In this document: piece by piece, positions 11,877 to 22,310 of the stretch | How positions within the stretch are numbered: the first letter of the stretch is position 1 | Layout: each line of letters starts with the position of its first letter | The notes under the pieces: generated by a model | Databases searched by the model: none | Told to the model about the DNA's origin: nothing | The model's input: the letters and a program-made list of their open reading frames with translations, nothing else | Position numbers and translations under genes: made by a program | From: Monosporascus cannonballus | Taxonomy: Eukaryota; Ascomycota; Sordariomycetes; Xylariales | Assembly (NCBI GenBank): GCA_004154925.1 | Contig: QJNS01000752.1 | Span: 496,001-560,000 of the forward strand | DNA: 64,000 nucleotides | Direction: 5' to 3'

Positions 11877-13212
11877 TCAGCGCTTTGTCCCAGGCATTGG
11901 AGTGATGATGGTGTAGTTACATGTCGGGCAGTTGGTGAAGGTATTATTCGTGGCCGGATAGCGATCCTGCCCATACGTCGCATTCAACGACACACTACCT
12001 ACAACGTTTCCGGATTCGAGTCGGATCCAGGTGTCCACTTCGCAGGCTCTCAGCTGCTCCTTGGTAACAAGAACCTGGCGAGCACCGCGCTCCCAATTGC
12101 CGTACCCGCCGTATCCTGTGTGTTGGCCGAAGCAGAGGTTGACACCATTGCCGGCAACGGTCATACCGGGTAGCAATGAGTCCCATTTGTAACACCACGT
12201 ATCCCCGTGATCGTGCCCCGAGAACACCGCCATTAAGCCCTTGGTCGCCGTGATAGCCTGCATGAACGGGATATCCTGCCCGCCGTAGGAACAGGTGCCG
12301 TCGTCGCGACCATCGGGGCACCATCCCTGAGCCTGGGGGGCGAGGGGGTTATCGTCATTGATGCCGGGCTCCGTGTAGGGATCTACGCCTGCCTGCTGAA
12401 GAGCATAGGAGGCGTAGGTGGGTATGTGAACGAAAGCCAGCGAAGGAATTACCTGCTGATACCATTGGACGAGTTCCGCATTCGTCTGGTACCACCACTG
12501 CGCGACTCTGTGGTCGACCCAATTTGGAATACCAACTTGCTTGCCGTACGCATCCTTCTGTTGAAAGCGGAAGCCGCCCTTGCTGTCGAAGAACCACAAC
12601 AGTAGCTCTGGAACGCAGATCTTCTCTTCACGGCATCTGGGGTCGTAGACGGGTAAGTAGTAATTGGACACGCCGACGTCTTCGCCGGCCACCATACGCC
12701 TAGTACGGCTATTAGGCCAGACGCGTTCTCGGGCGAGTATGTCTGCGGCGGAAAGATTGAACTGATGGTCATGATTTCCGTATGCAGAAGCCCAGCTCAG
12801 ACCCCGCTCCACAAGGGGCTCGACAATCTGGTCGATATAATGGGTAGCATTCTCGAGGTACCCATTCTCGCCAGTGATCAAGTCGCCATTGAGTACGACT
12901 AGATCCGGCGATTCTGTGGTAAGAAGCTTATCGATAACCTTGACGGAATTGATATCTTGCTGGGGGCCCCACGAGTCCCAGGCGTCTGCCCAACGTTGGT
13001 CAGCTAACTAACCACTGGTGTCAGTGACGGCCAATCTACGTAAACGTACTTTCTCCGAAGTGCAAGTCCTCGAAGATGGATATCTGGAATGTACCATCGG
13101 CTTTGAAAGTCAAAGGGCCGAACGCGTTGCTGCTGTTGGCGTATCTCTTAGCTATGGCCGCTTCCGGCGGCACCACCACCATCGACAGACCGACAAACAC
13201 GATAGAGGGCAT
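11877..13212 (-). CDS. Secreted calcineurin-like metallophosphoesterase (Dcr2/Sia1-like)
   Basis: Two exons, 13212-13050 and 12985-11877, give 423 residues; the 64-nt intron has a GTACGT donor and GGGCAG acceptor and creates the junction FGENAWDSWGPQQD. The binuclear-metal phosphoesterase motifs are in order: DLH at 49-51, GD at 88-89, GNHD at 124-127, VHIP around His241, and GHDHGD at 311-316. Residues 1-21 (MPSIVFVGLSMVVV... AAIA) look like a signal peptide with cleavage before KR, and there are paired Cys residues plus several NxS/T sites, so a secreted or vacuolar enzyme is likely. The family removes phosphate from varied esters; the substrate cannot be read from sequence. The start is the first ATG upstream of the hydrophobic segment. 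All metal ligands are present, so it should be active. Confidence 0.88.
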
Positions 13213-13919
13213 GACAATCAGAGACAGATCGGATCTTCTTACCCCGGGCCAAGGACTGCCTGCTTTTGCGTCGCGGCGAAGCCATGGCCTATTATATGTA
13301 CTTGGTCCATACTCAAAGCACTAATCAGATGCAACAATACCTCGAAGGAGCCATGTGATGCCGCTATACCTTACATATTGGTTGCCAATTGAAATTGTTG
13401 AAGATGGACGGTTGAACTTGCATTCCTCGCCAAGTAATGAAGGTCGATAGTCATGGAAGTGTGCTTCAGCTATTACTCACCATTGGTTGGGAAGGCGCAG
13501 AATCACTAACTCAATAGGGAAAGTGCCCGTAGATCTCCGAGATACTGTTTGCATTGTTTATAACGGCCGCCTCATGACCCGGGTCCCCTGTCATTGTCTC
13601 TGCACTCAGGACCGCTGACCGACAGGAGATGCTGAAAATATTCAGTACCGCTCGCATATCTAGAACATATCGGTCTGTCTCGTCTCCGACTATCGCGATA
13701 ATAAGATTGGGATTCATGCGAGTATAGCAGGATAGTTGCCCGTCATATAACCGCATGTCATGTAGTCGGCAAGGGCCCGTGGGATAGGTGGTACGACATC
13801 ACTTGAGGATGTACTCTAATGAAGTCCTGAGCACCCTTTAACTGATTAAAAGTTGAACCTGAAAGCGCCGATGTTGGTTCTAAATCCAGGCATCTAGGGT
13901 AAGTAGCTGATCGATAGCT
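13213..13919. other. Intergenic, nothing recognised
   Basis: Upstream region of the metallophosphatase gene. Short open frames on both strands have no motif. It ends at an LTR-like repeat. Confidence 0.45.
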
Positions 13920-14120
13920 TGGATTAGCCCAAATCAGCCCTTCGCCAAATTACCTATAAGCCACCTCCGGTATCGCTTTCTTACAGCTAGAGCTGTATGT
14001 ACATGAGGCATCATTACCCTGTTATTTTAACTAGGACCTTCTAGGGGTCAACCCGACAAGATATTCTTCTTTAATGGCAAAAGCTTTGGTTTGTGATATC
14101 AGGGTCTCATACCTGGAGGT
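13920..14120 (+). repeat. LTR-like dispersed repeat, copy A
   Basis: This stretch resembles 18232-18445 in the same orientation. Shared blocks in the same order are CAGCCC...ATTAC, an AGCTGTAT-TAC block, CTAGGACCTTCTAG followed by GGTCA, a TCTTCT block, and TGTGAT-TCAGGGTCTCATAC. Overall divergence is substantial. The size of about 200 bases and the TATAAAAG box in the other copy suggest solo LTRs of an old retrotransposon. Ends are approximate and no target duplication was identified. Confidence 0.55.
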
Positions 14121-14434
14121 TCTGGACTGCTTGAATAGGAAATAAAGTCAGCCTTATATCGTCTACCGGCCTCATGGGTACTTATGTACGTGCGCAGTCG
14201 GGATCATCCAATCTTCCGCTCTAGCGTGTTCTAAAGTGCTTCGTCTTGGCATCTCGTACTCGAGCTGTTTTGGAGTAGAGTCGCCGCCGTCTCAGATTCG
14301 AAGGTCTGCAGTTATCCTGAAACATGAGAGATGGCCCTTCCCGCCAATCGACCAACAATTTGAGAATCTTTTCAGGACTCAAAATAAATACGGGTGTTTT
14401 CCCATCGGGTGCTTAATATGGCAAGTCTTTCAGG

Positions 14435-15849
14435 ATGTTTTCATTTGTAGTCGGCTTGGGCGTGGTGCAGCTAGTTGCTGCTACTTCGGCGTATCACGAC
14501 ATATTCTCTACATCGCCGATATGCACGGCGACACGCGTGGCCGATATGTGTTTACGCACGCAGTCCACTCTTGAGGAAGCTCGCGATGGTTCAGATAGCC
14601 TACTATTCCGATACGAGTCTTGGATGCAGGTTGGCGCATGCCAAAACTTAAATGGGGACAATTTTTGTGCATTCAGCAACCCCTTCTTCAACAGGGGTCA
14701 AGGCATCTCTGTTATCACCACGCCCGAAAGCATTGCCAAGATTGCCTCTCGCACCGTGTTTAAGAATGCGGTGATCACTGAGAATAGCCCCATTCCACCA
14801 GAATCCCCAGTTCCGTACCACGTAGCCGAGTTTCCCGGAAAAGGCTTTGGGCTGGTAGCAACCAGGAGTCTCCGAGATGGAGAACTTGTCATGTCAAGAA
14901 CTCCGGCTGTGATGGCCAATGCCAAGACGGTGAACGGTTTAGGAAAATATCATCTTGCAGACCTCCTGAGAAACGGGGTTGAGAGTCTGTCCTCGGAACA
15001 CAAATCTCAATACTTGAACCTTTCGACCCATGATGAGGCGGCGACCTACGAGGAGAAGGTCTACAAGATATTCAAAACGAATTCGTTTCGCACAGGCGCG
15101 CATGATGGGGAGTCGGACTTCCACTCAACTTTCACCGAAGGTCCGTTGAAGCAGAATCGATGTCGTACGAAAACATAGGATAGCGCAGCGCAACTTACAC
15201 TTCAACTACAGTGTCTCGACTCAACCACGACTGTCGCCCTAATTGCGCTTACTATTTCGACCACACCACCTTTGCTCACAAGGTTATTGCTGTGCGCGAC
15301 ATTGCGCCTGGTGAAGAGCTTACCATCTCATATTACGAGTAAGTAGGTCCTCGGGGAAACCTTTCCCTGTAGTTCCCAATCAGGCCAAAAGAGTGTAGCT
15401 AATAACACATCCCCAGCCCTCTCCAACCAAGTTCGGAGAGGCGACAGCGCCTGAGTCGGGACTGGGGCTTCGCATGCTCTTGTAGAAGCTGTACAGCCGG
15501 TACACAGCAGATTGCAGAGTCAGACAAGCGAATTGAAGAGGTTCATCAGCTCTGGAAAGAGCTGGATGATTACACTAGCAACTCCAAGGCAACACCAGAG
15601 AAGGCAGAGAGACTCGTTCAGCTCTATAAGCAAGAAGGCATATACGGACGTCTACACGAAGCTTACTACCGGGCAGCAGTGGAATGGATAGGGGTTGGTA
15701 ATGCAGGCAAGGCCGCCGAGCATGCCAGCCGCTGTATTGATCGTGGCCGGACATTTAGGGGCCCAGACCGACCATTTATCAAGAATATGGAGAAGCTCAT
15801 TGTGGATCCTGCCGGCTATCCGGGTTGGAAGTTCCGGCTCAAGTCTTAA
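14435..15849 (+). CDS. SET-domain protein (SmyD/SET5-like) with hydrophobic N-terminus
   Basis: Three exons, 14435-15140, 15212-15338 and 15417-15849, give 421 residues in frame. The first donor is the uncommon GTCCGT; the second is GTAAGT. SET signatures are present: GKGFG at 135-139 (the GxG of the SAM site), NHDCRPNC at 240-247, GEELTISYYD at 270-278, and post-SET cysteines CxCxxC at 298-303. SET proteins of this group methylate lysines on histones or other proteins. The first 20 residues (MFSFVVGLGVVQLVAATSAY) look like a signal peptide or anchor, and Cys residues lie at 30, 39, 69 and 78, which is odd for a nuclear enzyme. An alternative start would be needed for a cytosolic protein, but no downstream Met precedes the Cys-rich part without losing it. 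It sits between two LTR-like repeats with the P450 gene. Confidence 0.85.
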
Positions 15850-16423
15850 AGGTTAGGTAGATACTGCTTGCCAAAACGAACGATGTGCTTACTCTAAGCC
15901 TTCCCCGTCGCTTTATGTAGTATTCAAAAATCACATTCCCAACCTTGAGCCGCTGATGGATTATCAGGAACGGCAGAGAGCTGTGTCATTGACACCATCG
16001 ACAGTGGACGCAGTCGAACTCGAGCGTCCAGCATCAATTATATCGAACATTATGCGTCTTTTACGCGGGGAAGCAAAGGCGCGTCGATCCTTACTGAAAC
16101 CGGATTACCTACCACTGTCAAAATGGTGTCTATTGGAGGGCCGGTACAGGATGATACGCCAATTCATGGGGTTTATTTGCTGTCTTTAAAGTTAGCTCAA
16201 TGCTGCCCCTGCTACTGCGAGACACTCTGGCGGTCGAGGGACATATGCCGGTACACGATGTGACACATGCGTGTGCACAACTGGTAGTGGGGTTCCGGAT
16301 GCGCGGGGGTACATGTCTGGGATTCGGCCTTCAAGCTTTTATTCCCGTTGCGACAGCTGAGGAGAACAGAATGCCGGTCCCGTTTGACGCTGCGCTTTTG
16401 TTCCAAGTTGTCCACGAAGAACA
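15850..16423. other. Intergenic between SET and P450 genes
   Basis: About 570 bases, presumably the SET gene 3' flank and the P450 promoter. Open frames at 15956-16189 and 16200-16499 lack motifs. Confidence 0.45.
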
Positions 16424-18106
16424 ATGGATATTCCAGGAACGGCACTTTCGAAACTTTTCGTCAATATCTACTGGCTTTATTTGGCGATATGGGTTCTAAT
16501 CGCGTTGGTCTTTTATCTATGTGTCAATGAAGTCGTTCGTAGCCGGTCGAGAATAACTGGCTTCGGGGGCCCAAAGGGCCTGCCTGTTCTTGGGAATCTG
16601 CTTGACGTTCTGGACTACACAGGACAGAAATACCAGCAATGGGCGAAAACGTTCGGATCCGTCTATCAGATTCAGCTAGCAAACACCACCATCGTCGTCG
16701 TCAACAGCGCCTCAGCAGCCAAGAAGCTGTTCATCTCCAACTCGCAAGCTCTGAGCTCGAGGCCGATAACTTATACGTTTGGAAAGGTATGTGTGGCGAG
16801 CATACTTGGCTTCTCTTAACTGAATGGCAATCGTCGTGAAAGATAGCGTCGAGTTCCTCGGGTTTGACCATCGGTACTTCTCCATACGATGACTCTCTGA
16901 AGCGGAAGAAGAAAGGAGCCGCCTCGGCCCTCAACCGACCATCGATTCAAACCTACGTTCCCTACCTAGACAGGGAGTCGCGGACATTCCTGGAGGACCT
17001 CCTGCACTATGGCAAGGGAGGCACGATCGCGATCGATCCCTTGCCCCTAATCCAGCGCCTCAGCCTTTCTCTCGTGATGACCATCAACTGGGGAGTCCGC
17101 ATGCCGTCCCACGAGGACGAATTGTTCAAGGAGATCACCGAGGTAGAGGAAGAGCTCAACCGGTTTAGGTCGACGGTAGGGAACCTCCAGGACCACATCC
17201 CCTTGCTGCGGCTAAACCCATTCAATCGGACGTCGACGAAGGCGAGGGGCATGCGTCGCCGACGCGACAGATACCTGAACAAATTGAATGCGGATCTCGC
17301 CGAAAAGGTTGCCAAGGGTACCGACAAGCCCTGCATCCAGGCGAATGTGCTGAAGGACACCGAGGCCAAACTGAACGAGGCTGAGTTGAGGTCTATCAGC
17401 TTATCGATCCTGGGCGGCGGTTTCGAGACGGTATCGAATACGGTTCAGTGGACCATTGGGTACCTGGCGTTACACCCCGAAATCCAAGACAAGGCTTTCG
17501 AGGCTATTCGAGAATTCCAAGGCTCGGATGACCAGCTATGCGATGCCGCGGATGATCTGAAATGCACATATGTGGCAGCATTGGCCAAGGAGGCGCTGCG
17601 GTATTTCACAGTGGTACCGTTGGCGCTGCCAAGGGAGTCCATTCGAGACGTGGAATACGAGGGGTGCTTGATACCGACAGGAACTACTGTTTACTTGAAC
17701 GCATGGGCGTGTAACTACGGTAACGCCACACCCTCGCCCAGCCGATAGAGTGCGATGAAGCTAAGCGATTCATTCAGATACCGAGCTCTGGTCCGACCCG
17801 GGTGTATTCCGTCCCGAACGGTGGATAGAGAACCCGGACGCCCCGCTCTTCACCTTCGGCCTGGGATACCGAATGTGCACCGCGCACATCCTCGCCTATC
17901 GCGAGTTGTATCTCGTGTTCATGCGGATGCTACGCACCTTTCGCCTCGAGGCGTGCGGCGACGTACCCTGTAACCCCCGGTCGGACATGAAGAATCCGAG
18001 AGACCTCATTATGTCGCCCAAGCCCTATCGCGTCTTCTGCGTTCCCAGGAACAGGGAGGGGTTGAAACAGGCATTGGTAGCAGCCAGTGCGGGTGACGAG
18101 GAGTAG
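16424..18106 (+). CDS. Cytochrome P450, CYP504-like (phenylacetate/hydroxyphenylacetate hydroxylase type)
   Basis: Three exons, 16424-16786, 16843-17719 and 17778-18106, give 522 residues; donors are GTATGT and GTAACG and phases fit. Residues about 13-35 form a membrane anchor for the endoplasmic reticulum, followed by FGGPKGLPVLGN. P450 landmarks are the I-helix GGGFET at 312-317, ExxR at 371-374 (KEALR), PERW at 426-429 and the heme-binding segment FTFGLGYRMC with Cys447. Stretches such as RKRKKKGAASALNRPS-type sequence, NLQDHIPLLRLNPF and KPCIQANV resemble the CYP504 family, which in aspergilli hydroxylates phenylacetate (phacA) or 3-hydroxyphenylacetate (phacB) on the way to homogentisate. 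No other gene of that pathway is in the window. Substrate is inferred from family resemblance recalled, not from alignment. Confidence 0.85.
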
Positions 18107-18231
18107 ACTCATTCTCTGATGGGAAAGTGTCGGGAATGCCGTCATGGGGGTTTCCTGTTACTTATGACAGCTCAAATTTCAGTCAAAGGTGATGTTTGTC
18201 ATGCCACTGGCGCATAAAGGTCTAGACGTCT

Positions 18232-18445
18232 TGTCAGACCTAACAACGCCAGTCAGCCCTAGCGGAGATTACTTTATGCACCCCTGGTACCTTTTCCTCT
18301 CAGCCACAGCTGTATTTACGTGTATAAAAGGAGGGTTCGCTACCTTCACTTTCTAGCTAGGACCTTCTAGAGGTCAGGCAACCTTTAATACACTTCTTCT
18401 TCAGTTATATGCTTCCGTATGTGATGTCAGGGTCTCATACGTCTC
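18232..18445 (+). repeat. LTR-like dispersed repeat, copy B
   Basis: It begins at TGTCAGACC and matches copy A (13920-14120) in ordered blocks and orientation, as listed there. It carries a promoter-like GTATAAAAGG box at about 18,322-18,331, as expected in an LTR. With copy A it encloses the SET and P450 genes, about 4.3 kb apart. Its 3' end is not defined. Confidence 0.55.
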
Positions 18446-19092
18446 CTCTCAGCCGCATTTACCTACATTGGAGGCTATGACCTGAATTCCGTTCAGGATA
18501 TCCCTCCTATTCCATCGTTTTAGAGGCGGGATAAGGCGTCAGCCGCTCCTACGTGGGCTTTCTGGAAAGAATGAATATGATTACAATTGGCCCCTATTTT
18601 CTTCTGAGCCCCAGTTACCTCGGTACACACACGACAAGGCTGCCGGGTAGACCTACAATTGAGGGACTGTCTTGTAAGACAGCAACTAAGCAAGAGGCTG
18701 TCGTATTCAACAACTATGTGGCTATGGTAATGATGGGTAACTTGGGTTGTTTCGGAGCACCCTCTTTGTTCAAAAAATTTCCATGTTTCATAATGCGTTT
18801 TGTGACTCAAGGAACCCCCCGCACCCTCTTCTGAAATAGCACTGGTGACTGTTCTGGAACATGGTATGAATTACACCAAGACGATATTGGAACCACTGAG
18901 GTTGTTCACCAATCCATACATTGTATATAAAGGATGTTCTCACCGGGGGGCAATGGGTCCAACGCCGCTGCTTCCAAGCTCACCCAAAGCAACAAGACAC
19001 AAATACCACAACAGTCCGACGTCAAACTGCTGCCGTCCGGCACCTTCAAAGCAACAGGACGATCCAAATATCCCATAACAAAGATCCTCACA
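18446..19092. other. Intergenic; possible promoter of the small membrane-protein gene
   Basis: No gene was recognised. A TGTATATAAAGG box at about 18,921-18,932 lies some 165 bases before the ATG at 19093 and is the best TATA candidate for that gene. Confidence 0.45.
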
Positions 19093-19485
19093 ATGCCATC
19101 CTACGACTGTCTTGCCGGCGCGAGCCCCCGACGAGTCTTGCAAATGCAGCAGCAAAGCGGGGGCCCCGTGTCCTGCGGCCGATGCGACGGCTGCAAGCGA
19201 CGCCAGAAGTTGGCCGAGTGGGCGTCAAGAGGCGCGGACTGGGAATTCGGGCACCAAGAATGGGCGACGGTCCCTTGGTGGATCAATGGCATTCTGGTGT
19301 GTGTGTTCTTCTTTCTGGTGGCCGTGCTAGGAATGTGCGTCCTGAACTTCCGCACGGTCTGGTTTTGCTCGTGGCAGCTGCTGAAGACAAGACGACTTCT
19401 GAAGAGATGCCACTTGAGGCTGAGCAGTCAACGTCTGAAGCTAAGCCGACCAGCGAGTCGACGTGTAAGTCTAGAGCTGAGCTAG
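19093..19485 (+). CDS. Hypothetical small membrane protein
   Basis: Starting at the ATG in CACAATGCC, the frame gives 130 residues. It has a Cys-containing basic stretch (CGRCDGCKRRQK) at about 35-46, an aromatic patch WATVPWW, then one clear hydrophobic segment (INGILVCVFFFLVAVLGMCV) at about 67-86, and a very basic tail. I do not recognise it. A second forward frame is open through the same region to 19640 and, after about 19,375, encodes a Ser/Thr/Glu-rich repeat-like sequence (TSEEMPLEAEQSTSEAKP) that looks more protein-like than the basic tail, so a frameshift or a very short intron near 19,335-19,375 may link the membrane segment to that tail. The model is therefore uncertain at its C-terminus. 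Confidence 0.4.
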   Translation: MPSYDCLAGASPRRVLQMQQQSGGPVSCGRCDGCKRRQKLAEWASRGADWEFGHQEWATVPWWINGILVCVFFFLVAVLGMCVLNFRTVWFCSWQLLKTRRLLKRCHLRLSSQRLKLSRPASRRVSLELS

Positions 19486-20975
19486 CTGGTGCGTCAACTT
19501 GTGAGACTGTATCGGCGTCACCTACCGCCGACTCAACGTCAAGCGAGGCTAAGCTTTCGACGTCGAATGTCACTAAGCATTTACGCCGAGAACCTACGAC
19601 GTTTACTTTATGGGTTGGTCCGAACCTACACGCCGTGTAGCGGAAAATCCTCGCGGTAACGGTTCGATTGGCTCTATAGGTCCCAAACCCGGCTTCGCCC
19701 CGACAACGGTAGGCGAACATGGAGGTTGTTCCTTTCAAGTCGCATTTGCTCGTGCGGACATTCTTAACGAGGTTTACGGCGGGATTTAGGTGTTGGGTAG
19801 CAGCGGGTTACATATGTGTTTTGTTTGGCCTTGTTTCTGCGTATGTCTCGTGTTTAACCATGTTTCTAGTTCGGCTTTGATCAAAATATACCGTGCACTC
19901 GTATAAATACGGTTCCCCCCGTTGCCCCTGAAGGGTTTTCAAGTATATGTGATAGACAGCTGAGCCCCAGTAGCTGATATCTCTCAACACACGACTGCGT
20001 CGAATACATGACGTGTGAGTCTCAGAACGCGTGCTGTGTTGAAGTAGTAATTTCACCTTGAGGTCTTCGATGGACGCCCGGATGACTAGGCTTTTAAGGG
20101 AGTAATCCTGGGACTTGCCTTAAGTGCTCGACATAATGGCTAGCATAAGTGATACGCACACCGCGGGAGCTTGCCGTTGTTAAGGGCTTCTGGCTCCGGC
20201 AGGGGGGTCTTCTGCGGCTAAGATTGGATGTCTAGGGAAACTATTAAGAAGAATGGTTGATAGTACGACCCCAACACAGTGGTGGGCAAACGGTTATTGG
20301 GTCAGCCGACCGACAGCGCATTCGGGGTCGGTAGCTCAGGTAGCGGGGCTTTAAAAACTGCGACACAGACAGTAGACCTAGACTATCTAACCCCCTGACA
20401 CCAAAGCCCCCAAGAGAGAGCTTTTAAACGACGACGTTGAGCATCTCAATGAATTCGAAGTCACTCGGGAACTTTTATTCGAACGTATAGAAGCCAGAGT
20501 CTATTACTGCAACAAGAAGAAGCAGCGCTTATAGCGTACAGATGTTGTCAACGAGACACACTGATGTCTGCTGAGGAGTTTCTGTGGGTAATTCTCGGGT
20601 AGGGAACACGGGAGGGAACAGGGGTCTTGGCTACTGGGGAGAGCCCTGTATGGGGAACCGCGGATGAAGAACATATGACCACCGGTGAAGAACCGATGAA
20701 CCCCGGAGATCTCGAATTGCCGCAACATATCAAGTTTACTCTTTGGTTCTTCGTGGAGACTGAGTGACCCGAACTCTTTGTCCGTAGCCAACTGCAGTAA
20801 TAATACCATTGACTCTGTCACAAAGGTGGTGGGAGCCAACGTTCTTGGCGCGTACTGTATGACTAGGCCCCTGGGCTAGCTTGACAAATATGGTATCGAT
20901 ATAAATAGTCCACTAACAAGCAAGCAATCAATGACCCCTCGAGCGCAGGGCCACCTCCGCTCATGAACCTGCTCT
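19486..20975. other. Intergenic, nothing firmly recognised
   Basis: The first 155 bases are the open Ser/Thr/Glu-rich frame described with the preceding gene. A 111-codon minus-strand frame at 20504-20839 and a plus-strand Glu-rich stretch at about 20,400-20,520 have no family signature. A GGTAGCTCAGGTAG motif near 20,331 resembles a tRNA D-arm but no tRNA can be folded around it. Confidence 0.4.
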
Positions 20976-21066
20976 CCCTTGGTGGTGTAGTTGGTTATCG
21001 CGTTCGGCTGTAATAGTCCCCTTAATTGTCACCGAAATGTCGCCGGTTCGATTCCGGCCCGAGGGA
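20976..21066 (+). tRNA. tRNA-Tyr (anticodon GTA) with 17-nt intron
   Basis: The acceptor stem CCCTTGG (20976-20982) pairs with CCGAGGG (21059-21065), giving the C1-G72 pair that marks eukaryotic tRNA-Tyr, with A73 as discriminator. The anticodon stem is TTCGG/CCGAA; the loop reads CTGTAA, then an intron TAGTCCCCTTAATTGTC (about 21,013-21,029) one base 3' of the anticodon as expected for nuclear tRNA introns, then A. The T arm is GCCGG TTCGATT CCGGC. The B-box GGTTCGATTCC and the A-box GTGTAGTTGGT are the internal Pol III promoter. The D stem is weak. Confidence 0.88.
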
Positions 21067-21070
21067 GCAC

Positions 21071-21081
21071 CTTCCTTTTTT
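21071..21081 (+). terminator. Pol III terminator of tRNA-Tyr
   Basis: A run of six T (within CTTCCTTTTTTAA) starts about ten bases downstream of the mature tRNA 3' end, the usual RNA polymerase III stop signal. Confidence 0.7.
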
Positions 21082-21449
21082 AATTTCTGGCTTGCTCCTG
21101 AGTATCTACTCCGATTTGACGCAAATCGGAGCGGGGAAGTCGGAGGTCCGAAATTTTTAAAGGTCCTTTGGCAGATGCCTCGCCCGCCGCCCGTACCTAC
21201 GGACGGTGGTTAGAAATTGAGGAAGGCTAATTGATTGGACAGTCAGACCCATCTCTGATTGCTGGTGTGCCCATCACCGCTCAATCATCATTTTGGGACC
21301 AGAGCTATCAATGCCACCTAATACGGCGCAGGCTGCAAACAGTTTTTATTATCGGTCATTGTGGTAAGCAAGCATCGCGAGAGATCCAGAGGGACCAAAC
21401 ACAGAGTCAACGCAAAGTAAGCGCGCAGGTGGTGGGCTTCGCTTGTTCG

Positions 21450-21608
21450 GCAGACTCTGGCCAAAATAGTTGGGACACCCCCACACGCCATACTAAAACT
21501 TGCCCAATTCTCTGGGTTATATTCCGTATAAGAAAATATCGCTGTCGATATGGGGTGTAGGAGTTTCGGGGCGGTGGGGTGTCCCAACTCTTCTTGGCCA
21601 GAGCCTGC
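21450..21608. repeat. Imperfect inverted repeat, possible foldback/MITE-like element
   Basis: The left arm 21450-21485 (GCAGACTCTGGCC..., AGTTGGGACACCCC) is matched in inverted orientation by 21573-21608 (GGGGTGTCCCAACT..., GGCCAGAGCCTGC), with a few mismatches over about 36 bases and an 87-base spacer. It could fold into a hairpin in single strands. No coding sequence lies inside. Target duplications are not evident, so it may be a decayed miniature element or a chance foldback. Confidence 0.5.
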
Positions 21609-22310
21609 CCGGGGAATGACGACCAAATGGAGCGCGTGCCGCTTGTATTATATGCCATTGGCCGCAATTCGTTCATGCACTCGGTGCGAATTTTTATTTC
21701 TGAGATCCCCCATGCGGCATGATAATATTCTCCTCGGCTGACGTGAGACGACGACAACTCGACCTAGAATAGGCAAGACGTAGTAGTTAGGGCGGTGATC
21801 ACGGATGGACTTTCGTGTTCTGCGAAGACTGTGTTGACCCCTTTAAACGAGGGAACTGACGTCTCTTCTGTATTATCGAAGTGGTTCGGTAACAAAAGTG
21901 GAGGAATAGCTTCGCTGAGTCTATCAGCGTCAGGCATTGCACAATTCGAGTGTTGATAACGCGATTTAATTAGACTCCATAGTACTCTTATGAAGCCTAA
22001 TGGCGCTTCTGTTCAATAAGTCCATTTAGATTCTCCGGCACATAAGTCTTCGTTGAAGATGTTTTAATAGAATGCCACATGTTGAAGAGGGAGCTCTCTT
22101 GCCCCATACACCGCGTCCCCGTCGTGGCGTTGAGCCTTCCTGTATCAAACCCGTCCAATGCAGAGAGCCAACGTAGCTTTTCGCACACCCAAAAACGAAC
22201 AGACAAAAACGACCAGACGAGCCCCGATGTTGAGATCCCATGCTCTACGCAAAACACCCAGAACTCCGTGAATGCAAAGTCGAAGTCAGTACTAGAGAGA
22301 AGAAGCAGCT
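21609..22310. other. Intergenic, 3' flank of the GTP cyclohydrolase gene
   Basis: About 700 bases without a supported gene. Open frames on both strands near 22,000-22,350 are shadows of or run-ons from the downstream minus-strand gene and its 3' UTR. Confidence 0.45.

Noticed and set aside
20325..20400. tRNA-like D-arm motif GGTAGCTCAGGTAG
   Set aside because: No acceptor stem, anticodon stem or T arm could be paired around it.
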